Positions 1 to 4,439 are shown, numbered from the stretch's first letter. The stretch: DNA of 5,993 bases from Pseudomonadota bacterium (GCA_026400695.1 JAPLON010000021.1:958-6950), one strand, 5' to 3'. The notes: generated from the letters alone by a model not told the origin. Translations and numbers: made by a program.

Positions 1-69
1 GCAGTTGGTCTATTCGTAGCAATGTTACGTGGTTTTGGAGTTTCATCTTCTGGTTCTGTTAAAAAATAG
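1..69 (+). CDS. C-terminal end of a putative tail-anchored exported protein (5' partial)
   Basis: An open frame enters from the left edge and ends at TAG (67-69). The 22 visible residues start AVGLFVAMLRGFG and end SVKK, which looks like the end of a transmembrane helix followed by a short tail with two terminal lysines. The fragment resembles the C-terminus of the gene at 1239-1724: AVGLFV is identical, then two hydrophobic residues and LR follow in both, and both proteins end in KK. The simplest reading is that the two are paralogues with a common C-terminal anchor. The N-terminal part lies outside the window, so function and full length are unknown. The DNA differs at synonymous sites (for example CTA versus TTG for the leucine), so this is not a recent duplication. 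Confidence 0.7.
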   Translation, partial: AVGLFVAMLRGFGVSSSGSVKK

Positions 70-81
70 AACGTGCACTTT

Positions 82-110
82 GCGTTATCTAACGCTGTGA
101 GCGAGTTTTT
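82..110 (+). terminator. Weak terminator-like hairpin after the left-edge gene
   Basis: A 5-bp GC-rich stem, GCGTT (82-86) with AACGC (91-95), closes a 4-base loop. A run of five T lies only at 106-110, about ten bases past the stem. The spacing is poor for an intrinsic terminator, so the better structure at 237-278 more probably ends this transcript. Confidence 0.25.
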
Positions 111-145
111 CAAAAAACCTTTGATTTACCCAGCTTAGTGTATTT

Positions 146-177
146 CGACGTCCCGCAGCGCAGGCCGCGGGACGTCG
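146..177. repeat. Perfect 11-bp GC-rich inverted repeat (hairpin)
   Basis: CGACGTCCCGC (146-156) is exactly complementary to GCGGGACGTCG (167-177) across a 10-base loop (157-166). The element is very GC-rich, while the surrounding DNA is AT-rich. No T-tract follows directly (the next bases are GTTATCG), so it is not a classical rho-independent terminator. It may stabilise the 3' end of the upstream mRNA, or be a copy of a dispersed palindromic repeat. Confidence 0.7.
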
Positions 178-236
178 GTTATCGTTGTGGGAGTTAAATT
201 AAAACCCGCACACTGCGTTATGTAATAAAAACAACT

Positions 237-278
237 AAAAATCTTGAGGGGGTAGGTAGTGCTTCCTTAAGATTTTTT
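237..278 (+). terminator. Rho-independent terminator
   Basis: AAAAATCTTGAGG (237-249) pairs with CCTTAAGATTTTT (265-277), giving 13 bp with one G-T wobble around a 15-base loop. The 3' arm ends in six T (273-278) and the 5' arm starts with a run of A, so it could work on both strands. It lies 168 bp past the stop of the left-edge gene and is the best candidate for the end of that transcript. It also insulates the gene at 408. Confidence 0.7.
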
Positions 279-334
279 CCATTTAGTAATAACTTGTATC
301 AATAAATCATCTAGAATATAAATCAAATATTCAT

Positions 335-389
335 GTTGTTACATTAAGTATTAATTAACAATTCGATTGTAATGTAAGATTGTAACAAC
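335..389. promoter_or_regulatory. Nested inverted and direct repeats upstream of the gene at 408
   Basis: GTTGTTACA (335-343) is the exact inverse of TGTAACAAC (381-389). Nested with it, TTACATTA (339-346) is the exact inverse of TAATGTAA (370-377). GATTGTAA also occurs as a direct repeat at 365-372 and 378-385. Together these give several TGTAA-type half-sites in 55 bp, ending 18 bp before the start codon. This could be an operator array or a structured leader. I cannot place a convincing -35/-10 pair here: TTAACA (355-360) and TAAGAT (375-380) are too close together at 14 bp. Confidence 0.4.
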
Positions 390-407
390 TTTTACTTAGG
401 ATATATT

Positions 408-1055
408 ATGAATAACTCTAAATTAAACTATAAAATTCTACTTACATTTTTATGTGCAATTTCCCTTAATTTTGATGGAAATTGTGCGGAAAAAATGGAA
501 GACGTGGAGTTGGGTGTAGTAAAAAAGAAAATGGTTACACCTTTAGGTGTTATTGAAAGTGTGTTTCCGGAAGATATGCATAAAGCTCTTAGACGAGAGA
601 TAGTGAGTGAAAGTACAAGAAAAGCTATACCTAATATGACTGGTTTTATCTCTTTAATGTGTGGTGATTTAACAGTTTTGGAATCGCTCAGTGTAGAGGG
701 TATTAAAGTAATTGGTACTACAGGTTGCTGTATTAATTTATTAGGAGCAGCTTCTAATCTATATAATTGGTATAAGGACCGTGACGGTATAAAAGGAGTA
801 GCACACAACACCTTGAATGGATTGGTTGTTTTATCTAATGTTGCCTCTGCATCGCTAGGTTTTGCATCGCTATATGGTACCAATGATCCATACGAAAAAA
901 ATGCTTGTGGTGTAGCTTCTCTTATTGTCGGTGCCAGTGGTCTGTTTTTCAAAGGAATAGATCTATTCCTAACAACGTCTCCTGCTGACGATCATAAATG
1001 TAAAATGGCGCGTCGGAATAGTAGTACAAATGTATTAACCACAATCTCGAATTAG
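408..1055 (+). CDS. Orphan exported protein with three Gly/Ala-rich hydrophobic stretches
   Basis: I do not recognise this 215-residue protein. The ATG at 408 follows AGGA (398-401) at a spacing of 6 bases, which supports the start. Residues 1-27 look like a signal peptide: basic N-terminus, hydrophobic core ILLTFLCAISL, then a plausible cleavage after NCA. The rest has a charged region (28-75) and then three hydrophobic segments rich in Gly, Ala and Ser at about 97-118, 136-157 and 167-189. The last 25 residues are polar and basic. Seven cysteines are present, including a CC pair at 107-108. The hydrophobic segments could be membrane-inserting helices or the packed core of a small helical domain. 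It appears to be monocistronic, with a terminator-like hairpin after it. The long antisense frame across this region is a shadow. Confidence 0.75.
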   Translation: MNNSKLNYKILLTFLCAISLNFDGNCAEKMEDVELGVVKKKMVTPLGVIESVFPEDMHKALRREIVSESTRKAIPNMTGFISLMCGDLTVLESLSVEGIKVIGTTGCCINLLGAASNLYNWYKDRDGIKGVAHNTLNGLVVLSNVASASLGFASLYGTNDPYEKNACGVASLIVGASGLFFKGIDLFLTTSPADDHKCKMARRNSSTNVLTTISN

Positions 1056-1078
1056 GGTTATTAAGCTAAATAATAACC
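1056..1078 (+). repeat. AT-rich hairpin directly after the stop codon
   Basis: GGTTATTA (1056-1063) is exactly complementary to TAATAACC (1071-1078) across a 7-base loop. It begins at the base after the TAG of the gene at 408. No T-run follows, so it is more likely part of a two-hairpin mRNA 3' end, together with the terminator at 1094-1121, than a terminator in itself. Confidence 0.45.
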
Positions 1079-1093
1079 AACCTTTTAAACAAA

Positions 1094-1121
1094 CCACGGG
1101 GGGCAATCTCCGTGGAGTTTT
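1094..1121 (+). terminator. Rho-independent terminator of the gene at 408
   Basis: CCACGGGG (1094-1101) pairs with CTCCGTGG (1108-1115), giving 8 bp with one G-T wobble around a 6-base loop. TTTT follows at 1118-1121, two bases past the stem. The motif GGGGGGCAA across its loop (1098-1106) recurs in the hairpin that ends the next gene (1735-1743). The remaining gap to 1238 is AT-rich and holds no further gene that I can support. Confidence 0.65.
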
Positions 1122-1238
1122 ACTTTCACAAAACACTCGATAATATTGTGTTTCATTTTAGAGCATGCCAGGTACCTTAATTGTTTATTAATAAGATTGC
1201 GTGAGAATCTAGATAGCACGATTATAAATAAGTGTTTT

Positions 1239-1724
1239 ATGTTAAAAATTTTTTATTTAGTACCTAGTATTTTAGTAGCTGGAAAACTTATAGCTTCGCA
1301 TCCACAATACCCTCCTATTAATGATGATCTTTCGCTAGGTAACCCTACGGTGAGAATAGCTGGTGCCACAACGCAACAACCTGAGCTAACCACAGGAATA
1401 ACTAAAGTAAAATACCCTCTGCAAAATGATCAGGCTGTCGTATTGAATCCTGTGGATGATTCGCTAGGTGTGGCTAAGCCATTACCGATAGTGGTAATCC
1501 CCCCTGCAAATATAGATGGTCTTGGAGTTAAGCTCGTTCCTCCGGAGGAGAAACCGAAATATAATGGCTTGTCTAACGTGCCGCCAACTATTCCAAGTGA
1601 TCCTCCTAAGGTGTCTAAAAGCAGTTACACATTTTGGCCTTACGTAGCATTAGGGGTTGGAGCAGTTGGATTGTTTGTGGTTATTCTGCGCTCAGGTATT
1701 TTTTCTGCTGCCCGTAAGAAGTAA
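1239..1724 (+). CDS. Signal peptide, Pro-rich stalk and C-terminal membrane anchor: putative surface protein
   Basis: I do not recognise the family. I chose the ATG at 1239 (161 residues) because it places a signal peptide first (MLKIFYLVPSILVAGKLIAS, residues 1-20). The frame stays open to a TTG at 1146, but that extension is Cys- and Arg-rich and would bury the signal. No good Shine-Dalgarno precedes the ATG. Residues 21-128 form a Pro-rich, low-complexity stalk with a loose repeat: DDLSLGNP (29-36), DDSLGVAKP (73-81), DGLGVKLVPP (93-102), NGLSNVPP (109-116). Residues 131-150 are one hydrophobic helix and the tail RSGIFSAARKK is basic. This is the three-part layout seen in C-terminal sorting signals, but LPXTG and PEP-CTERM motifs are absent, so a plain inner-membrane anchor is equally possible. 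The C-terminus resembles that of the gene ending at 69. Confidence 0.7.
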   Translation: MLKIFYLVPSILVAGKLIASHPQYPPINDDLSLGNPTVRIAGATTQQPELTTGITKVKYPLQNDQAVVLNPVDDSLGVAKPLPIVVIPPANIDGLGVKLVPPEEKPKYNGLSNVPPTIPSDPPKVSKSSYTFWPYVALGVGAVGLFVVILRSGIFSAARKK

Positions 1725-1731
1725 CCTAAAA

Positions 1732-1762
1732 TTTGGGGGGCAAGTTACCCCTCCAAAGTTTT
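1732..1762. terminator. Bidirectional terminator between convergent genes
   Basis: TTTGGGGGG (1732-1740) pairs with CCCCTCCAAA read from 1749 to 1757, a 9-bp stem with one G-T wobble and an 8-base loop. TTTT (1759-1762) follows on the plus strand. On the minus strand the stem is followed by TTTT as the complement of 1728-1731. The structure lies between the stop of the gene at 1239 and the last codons of thyX and overlaps the thyX stop (1745-1747), so it can end both transcripts. Confidence 0.6.
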
Positions 1763-2674
1763 CTCCATTTCACCCCATTCACGAGCAGTCAATCCGCTAT
1801 TTTCCTTTGTGACAAGTTCACCACTTAAGCGTCGTTTTAAAACACTTAGCATTTTGGATGAAAAAGTCGCAGCGCCGACCCGGTAGTCCATAAATGCATC
1901 GTAAGCAAAGGGCACCCAGCGTTTTAGAACATCTATCATAACGTCTGCGTAGGCTTGAATTTCGTATTGGGCATGGGCATCGGCCCTAAGGCGTAGGAAA
2001 TGCATTAGGTTATGCAAGTCAATTTTCCAGTACCATTGTGTGTAATAATTAACCGGCAAATTCATTCTGGCTAATTCACGGGCTAACCCAGGCCGTGATT
2101 CATCACCATTGCTGTTTAATAGGTATTCATACGTGTCATAAGTTTGCATAGAATCACGCTTTAATAATTCAAGCACTTCTTGGGCATACTTGCCTTCTAG
2201 AACCTCACCGCGTCCTTGATTATTAATCGTTGACTGCGCAGCCAAATGTTCAAGTTTTGGTAGGTAAAACTCTTTATCTAAAATCGAATAGCGTGCTGAA
2301 TATTCATTAACATTAGCGGTGCGGTGGCGAATCCACTGGCGGGCTACAAAAATGGGCAGCTTTATATGAAATTTGATTTCACACATTTCAAACGGGGTGG
2401 TGTGCCAATGGCGCATTAAATAATTAATTAAGCCACGGTCTTCTGTAACTTTTTTAGTGCCCTTACCATAAGAAACGCGGGCTGACTGCACAATCGCTGA
2501 ATCGTCCCCCATATAGTCTACCACTCTAACAAAGCCGTGGTCTAACACAGGTAGCGGTTTGTACAAAATTTCTTCTAGATTTGCAACTGTGGCACGTTTA
2601 GTTTGAAAGGTTTCTTGTGCTTGATCATCAAGCTCTTGTTGCTGGGTAGCATTTAAACTAACCGTGGCGGCCAT
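1745..2674 (-). CDS. thyX: Flavin-dependent thymidylate synthase ThyX
   Basis: ThyX makes dTMP from dUMP in the cytoplasm using methylene-tetrahydrofolate, FAD and NADPH. It leaves tetrahydrofolate rather than dihydrofolate, unlike ThyA. The family signature RHRX7S is intact: R116-H117-R118 and S126, within RHRTANVNEYSARYS. The upstream block HTTPFEMCEIKFH (91-103) and the C-terminal block around NYYTQWYWKIDLHNLMHF (209-226), then LRLRADAHAQYEIQAYA (227-243), match the substrate- and flavin-binding core. At 309 residues it is of the long alphaproteobacterial type, with a divergent Gln/Asp-rich N-terminus of about 30 residues before the conserved EEILYKPLPVLDHGFVRVVDY (only part is needed to recognise it). 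The only good start is the ATG at 2674. The Shine-Dalgarno is poor. A TTGGAT/TATTAT promoter lies just upstream. The frame is intact, so the enzyme is probably functional. Confidence 0.97.
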   Translation of the reverse strand: MAATVSLNATQQQELDDQAQETFQTKRATVANLEEILYKPLPVLDHGFVRVVDYMGDDSAIVQSARVSYGKGTKKVTEDRGLINYLMRHWHTTPFEMCEIKFHIKLPIFVARQWIRHRTANVNEYSARYSILDKEFYLPKLEHLAAQSTINNQGRGEVLEGKYAQEVLELLKRDSMQTYDTYEYLLNSNGDESRPGLARELARMNLPVNYYTQWYWKIDLHNLMHFLRLRADAHAQYEIQAYADVMIDVLKRWVPFAYDAFMDYRVGAATFSSKMLSVLKRRLSGELVTKENSGLTAREWGEMEKTLEG

Positions 2675-2705
2675 TGGGGTCTATTTTTAACAATTGAATC
2701 ATGGT

Positions 2706-2711
2706 TATAAT
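2706..2711 (+). promoter_or_regulatory. Candidate -10 box (TATAAT) for the DUF2948 gene
   Basis: A perfect TATAAT lies 35 bp before the ATG at 2746, in phase with a short leader. No good -35 sits 16-18 bp upstream (the DNA there is T-rich). TTAACA at 2687-2692 is close to consensus but only 13 bp away. The box overlaps the thyX -10 on the other strand by five bases, so the two promoters probably compete. Confidence 0.4.
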
Positions 2712-2735
2712 AAAAAACATTCGGTAAAAATCCAA
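2707..2735 (-). promoter_or_regulatory. Predicted sigma70-type promoter of thyX
   Basis: On the minus strand, TTGGAT (complement of 2730-2735) and TATTAT (complement of 2707-2712) are separated by exactly 17 bp. Transcription would start near 2700, leaving a leader of about 25 bases before the thyX ATG. The -35 box overlaps the Shine-Dalgarno of the divergent gene at 2746, so the two transcription units are tightly interlocked. Confidence 0.5.
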
Positions 2736-2745
2736 GGAAAAAGAC

Positions 2746-3210
2746 ATGATTCCCAGCGATAAATTAATCAAAATGCGTGCGATCGATGAGAGTGACCTAA
2801 ATCATATCGCTGAACAATTGCGAGATGGCATTTGCCCGCTTGTAGCAATGGTTTATGAAAAAGATAGTTTTACCTTATTGGTGAACCGGTTTTGCTGGAA
2901 CCATCAAGATGTGGTAGGTGGTAAACCAATGTATTACCGCTCTCACATGGGGCTGTTGTTTTTGCATGTTAAAAACGTTCAACGCAAAGGTTTTGAACAA
3001 CACGGTGACAAGCGCATTTTAAACCTTTTACATATTCATACTGAATCAACAAGTGACTCTAACTGGGTGCATTTAATCTTTTCAGGAGATCATGAAATTC
3101 GTCTAGAGGTTGAAAAACTTGAAACCTACCTAAGCGATTTGCATGACCCGTGGCCAACCCGTTCAAAGCCAACTCACCTGCATGAACATTTAGAAGAGTT
3201 TGTTGCCTAG
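2746..3210 (+). CDS. DUF2948 family protein
   Basis: This 154-residue soluble protein matches my memory of DUF2948, a family of unknown function found in Alphaproteobacteria. Recognisable blocks in order are LIKMRAIDESDLNHIAEQL (7-25), LLVNRFCWNH (44-53), RSHMGLLFLHVKNVQRKGF (65-83), ILNLLHIH (91-98), and a C-terminal block from IRLEVEKLETYLSDL (118-132) to DPWPTRSKPTH (134-144). There is no signal peptide or membrane segment, so it is presumably cytoplasmic. The start is supported by AAGGA (2734-2738) seven bases before the ATG. In many alphaproteobacteria I recall this gene next to murA and hisD; here it stands divergent to thyX, so that linkage is lost. I see no clear intrinsic terminator in the 89 bp that follow. 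Confidence 0.88.
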   Translation: MIPSDKLIKMRAIDESDLNHIAEQLRDGICPLVAMVYEKDSFTLLVNRFCWNHQDVVGGKPMYYRSHMGLLFLHVKNVQRKGFEQHGDKRILNLLHIHTESTSDSNWVHLIFSGDHEIRLEVEKLETYLSDLHDPWPTRSKPTHLHEHLEEFVA

Positions 3211-3299
3211 TGGTACTAATTTTTAATATTGTGTTGTTAACTGTTTTTTAATTCAGTTTGTGTTCTAATAAATTATATTAATTAAATAGGAAATAAATT

Positions 3300-3614
3300 A
3301 TGAAAAATACAATTTTTGTAACACGTATAGCTTTGGGACTTTTAATAGCCTTAGGAATGACCCCGAGTGTAATGGCAGCTAATGCTACTTTGGAAGAAGA
3401 AGAAGCAGATGCATGGGCACAGAAAGAGGCTGTGGCTGTAAAGAAAAAGGCTGCAGTTGCAAAGAAAAAAGAGGCTGCGGCTGCACAGAAAAAAGCAGAT
3501 GAAAAGGCAAAGAAAAAGGCTGCAGATGCAAGGAAAGCTGCAAGGGAAGCTGCAGATGCAAAGAAAGCTGCAAGGGAAGCTGAGAAAAAATCTTCCGCAG
3601 AGCCTACTCAGTAG
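3300..3614 (+). CDS. Exported Ala/Lys-rich coiled-coil protein
   Basis: The 104-residue protein has a clear signal peptide: KN and R9 at the N-terminus, core IALGLLIALGM, likely cleavage after VMA (26). The mature part starts with an acidic patch (LEEEEADAW, 31-39). It then becomes almost entirely Ala, Lys, Glu, Arg and Asp up to residue 97 and ends in a Ser/Pro tail. The composition predicts a long, highly charged single helix or coiled coil like the TolA stalk, but there is no TolA N-terminal anchor or C-terminal domain, so I do not name it tolA. A free periplasmic or secreted helix that binds nucleic acid, peptidoglycan or a partner is possible. The start is supported by AGGAAA (3288-3293). 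Two 10-residue tandem repeats show growth by slippage. It is transcribed alone, and its last 7 bases overlap the convergent ORF at 3608. Confidence 0.75.
   Translation: MKNTIFVTRIALGLLIALGMTPSVMAANATLEEEEADAWAQKEAVAVKKKAAVAKKKEAAAAQKKADEKAKKKAADARKAAREAADAKKAAREAEKKSSAEPTQ
3525..3584 (+). repeat. Two tandem 30-bp coding repeats
   Basis: Units 3525-3554 and 3555-3584 differ at the third base of one Lys/Arg codon region and near the end. They encode DARKAAREAA and DAKKAAREAE. A degenerate shorter unit of 27 bp (3498-3524, DEKAKKKAA) precedes them. The repeat keeps the frame, so copy number can change without breaking the protein. Confidence 0.85.
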
Positions 3615-3799
3615 TAAAAGACATGAAAAAAGGGAACGGCTGTTAGCGTAATTAGTTGACAAGTTGTTATGGTGAGGTTTTGTATTAATACTAACCTTAT
3701 TTGAATTAATTGGGTTTCTGGTACTTCTGTAGAATTCTGATCAGTTGCAGTAAGTAAAGCTGCATGACACAATATTGCGATTACTAATATTTTTTTCAT
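3608..3799 (-). CDS. Doubtful small exported protein, possibly frameshifted
   Basis: The 63-residue frame starts MKKILVIAILCHAALLTATD, a textbook signal peptide that seldom arises by chance in this orientation. After about residue 28 (EVPETQ) the sequence turns hydrophobic and unlike a mature exported domain (IQIRLVLIQNLTITTCQL). In the neighbouring frame the same DNA reads as a polar, Asn-rich stretch (NSNKVSINTKPHHNN), more typical of a secreted protein, which suggests a frameshift near 3705-3715. That second frame then runs antisense through the repeats of the gene at 3300. No Shine-Dalgarno lies within 15 bases of the ATG, and no convincing promoter is seen. The frame overlaps the end of the 3300 gene by 7 bases. 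It may be a real small gene, a decaying one, or a fragment. Confidence 0.35.
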   Translation of the reverse strand: MKKILVIAILCHAALLTATDQNSTEVPETQLIQIRLVLIQNLTITTCQLITLTAVPFFHVFYY

Positions 3800-3900
3800 G
3801 GTTGAATCTGAAAAAGTGTCCTTGTAATGCGGACAATTTCAAGGGGGAGCTAAAGATATAGCTAACATATAGCAAAAACTATATACAATGAGCATGAAAA

Positions 3901-3986
3901 ATGGATTTCCGTTTTCACGGGAATGACGCTAAAAGTGGTTGTAAAACTACTGTTTTTTTGTCATCCCCTCGAAGGAGGGGATCCAT
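3901..3986. repeat. Pair of inverted palindromic repeat elements (REP/RPE-like, large hairpin)
   Basis: Two 27-bp elements face each other: 3901-3927 (ATGGAT ... GAATGAC) and 3960-3986 (GTCATCC ... ATCCAT). Inverted, they match at 19 of 27 positions, with ATGGAT and ATGAC ends conserved. Each is itself palindromic: ATTTCCG/CGGGAAT in the first, ATCCCCTC/GAGGGGAT (perfect 8 bp, GAAG loop) in the second. The 32-bp spacer also pairs (AGTGGTT with AACTACT-type arms), so the whole 86 bp can fold into one long hairpin. The GTCATnCCC/GGATnCAT pattern is a known class of dispersed repeat in Rickettsia and other bacteria. It lies 22 bp past the stop of the minus-strand gene at 4009 and is followed by five T on that strand, so it could also act as its terminator. 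Confidence 0.85.
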
Positions 3987-4008
3987 TTGTATGCTACTAT
4001 CTACGTTA

Positions 4009-4311
4009 TTACTTTCTCTTACACCATGATGAAAAATATTCACACCAAGATACTCTCTTCTTAACCACGATTGGGGCAACAGCAGCATCTGATGCAGCTG
4101 CCACCGGTGCTGTTGTAGTCGCAGTTCTTGCTGTTGTATCGACGTTAAGTTGAGCCATTGGCTTTAGTCCTGAAACAGAAGCTGCGTAGACACCCCCACC
4201 AGTACGTGTTTTTTGCCAAACATCTGGTCCTATGTTAGTAGCAGCATGTACCGCAGATGCACTTACAACAATTGCTAATAAAGCAAAATTTTTCTTGATA
4301 ACATTATTCAT
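4009..4311 (-). CDS. Orphan exported protein with a C-terminal WC-x5-WC motif
   Basis: This 100-residue protein is not recognised. The start is well supported: GGAGAAG (complement of 4316-4322) sits about five bases before the ATG, and a near-consensus promoter lies behind it. Residues 1-23 are a signal peptide ending SASAVHA, with cleavage likely before A24. The mature part has a Gly-rich turn (TGGGVYAASVSG, 37-48), then a Thr/Ala/Val-rich linker (58-80). It ends in a compact basic segment, KKRVSWCEYFSSWCKRK (84-100), whose two Trp-Cys pairs are seven residues apart. The two cysteines are the only ones in the protein and could form a disulfide loop after export. The composition fits a small periplasmic or secreted protein. 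The palindromic repeat at 3901-3986 follows its stop. The plus-strand frame across its 3' end is a shadow. Confidence 0.75.
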   Translation of the reverse strand: MNNVIKKNFALLAIVVSASAVHAATNIGPDVWQKTRTGGGVYAASVSGLKPMAQLNVDTTARTATTTAPVAAASDAAVAPIVVKKRVSWCEYFSSWCKRK

Positions 4312-4341
4312 AATACTTCTCCATTACAAAGTTAAAACAGG

Positions 4342-4370
4342 ATCATAAGACCCAATTAATAGTTTGTAAA
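4342..4370 (-). promoter_or_regulatory. Sigma70-type promoter of the gene at 4009-4311
   Basis: On the minus strand, TTTACA (complement of 4365-4370) and TATGAT (complement of 4342-4347) are 17 bp apart. Each matches the consensus at five of six bases. Transcription would begin near 4335, with a leader of about 24 bases carrying the Shine-Dalgarno. Confidence 0.65.
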
Positions 4371-4375
4371 AAAAG

Positions 4376-4394
4376 TATTAACATAACGTTAATA
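4376..4394. promoter_or_regulatory. 19-bp perfect dyad next to the minus-strand promoter
   Basis: TATTAAC (4376-4382) and GTTAATA (4388-4394) are perfect inverted arms around ATAAC. The site begins six bases behind the -35 box of the promoter at 4342-4370, where an activator would bind. AT-rich DNA makes chance dyads common, so this is a candidate operator only. Confidence 0.35.
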
Positions 4395-4439
4395 AATAAT
4401 AAAAAGTCTACTTTTAGTTATAAAGCTGTTATTTTTGTT

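Larger units (their letters stand above)
70..225. repeat. Imperfect 23-bp direct repeats (70-92 and 203-225) flanking a GC-rich hairpin
   Basis: The two copies align without gaps at 18 of 23 positions. Both begin AAC, share GCAC, and share the 8-base core TGCGTTAT followed by one variable base and TAA. They are 133 bp apart and bracket the perfect hairpin at 146-177. The first copy starts at the base after the stop codon of the left-edge gene. This could be a duplicated 3' untranslated region, the edges of a small inserted element, or chance in AT-rich DNA. No ORF or RNA gene is recognisable between the copies. Confidence 0.4.

Noticed and set aside
428..952. Long minus-strand open frame opposite the gene at 408
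   Set aside because: No ribosome-binding site or plausible protein features; the plus-strand frame has a signal peptide and Shine-Dalgarno. It is an antisense shadow.
1146..1238. TTG-initiated extension of the gene at 1239
   Set aside because: The 31 extra residues are Cys/Arg-rich with no Shine-Dalgarno and would place the signal peptide internally. The ATG at 1239 is better.
3457..3651. Plus-strand frame of Lys, Arg, Leu and Gln over the Ala/Lys repeats
   Set aside because: A frame-shifted reading of the same repeats without start signals.
3351..3662. Minus-strand frames rich in Cys, Phe, Leu and Ser opposite the coiled-coil gene
   Set aside because: They are the complement of Lys/Ala codon repeats (AAG, GCA), which leaves all antisense frames free of stops.
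3923..4153. Plus-strand frame from the palindromic repeat into the gene at 4009-4311
   Set aside because: It begins inside the repeat element and its Ala/Val end is the antisense of the Thr/Ala linker of the real minus-strand gene.
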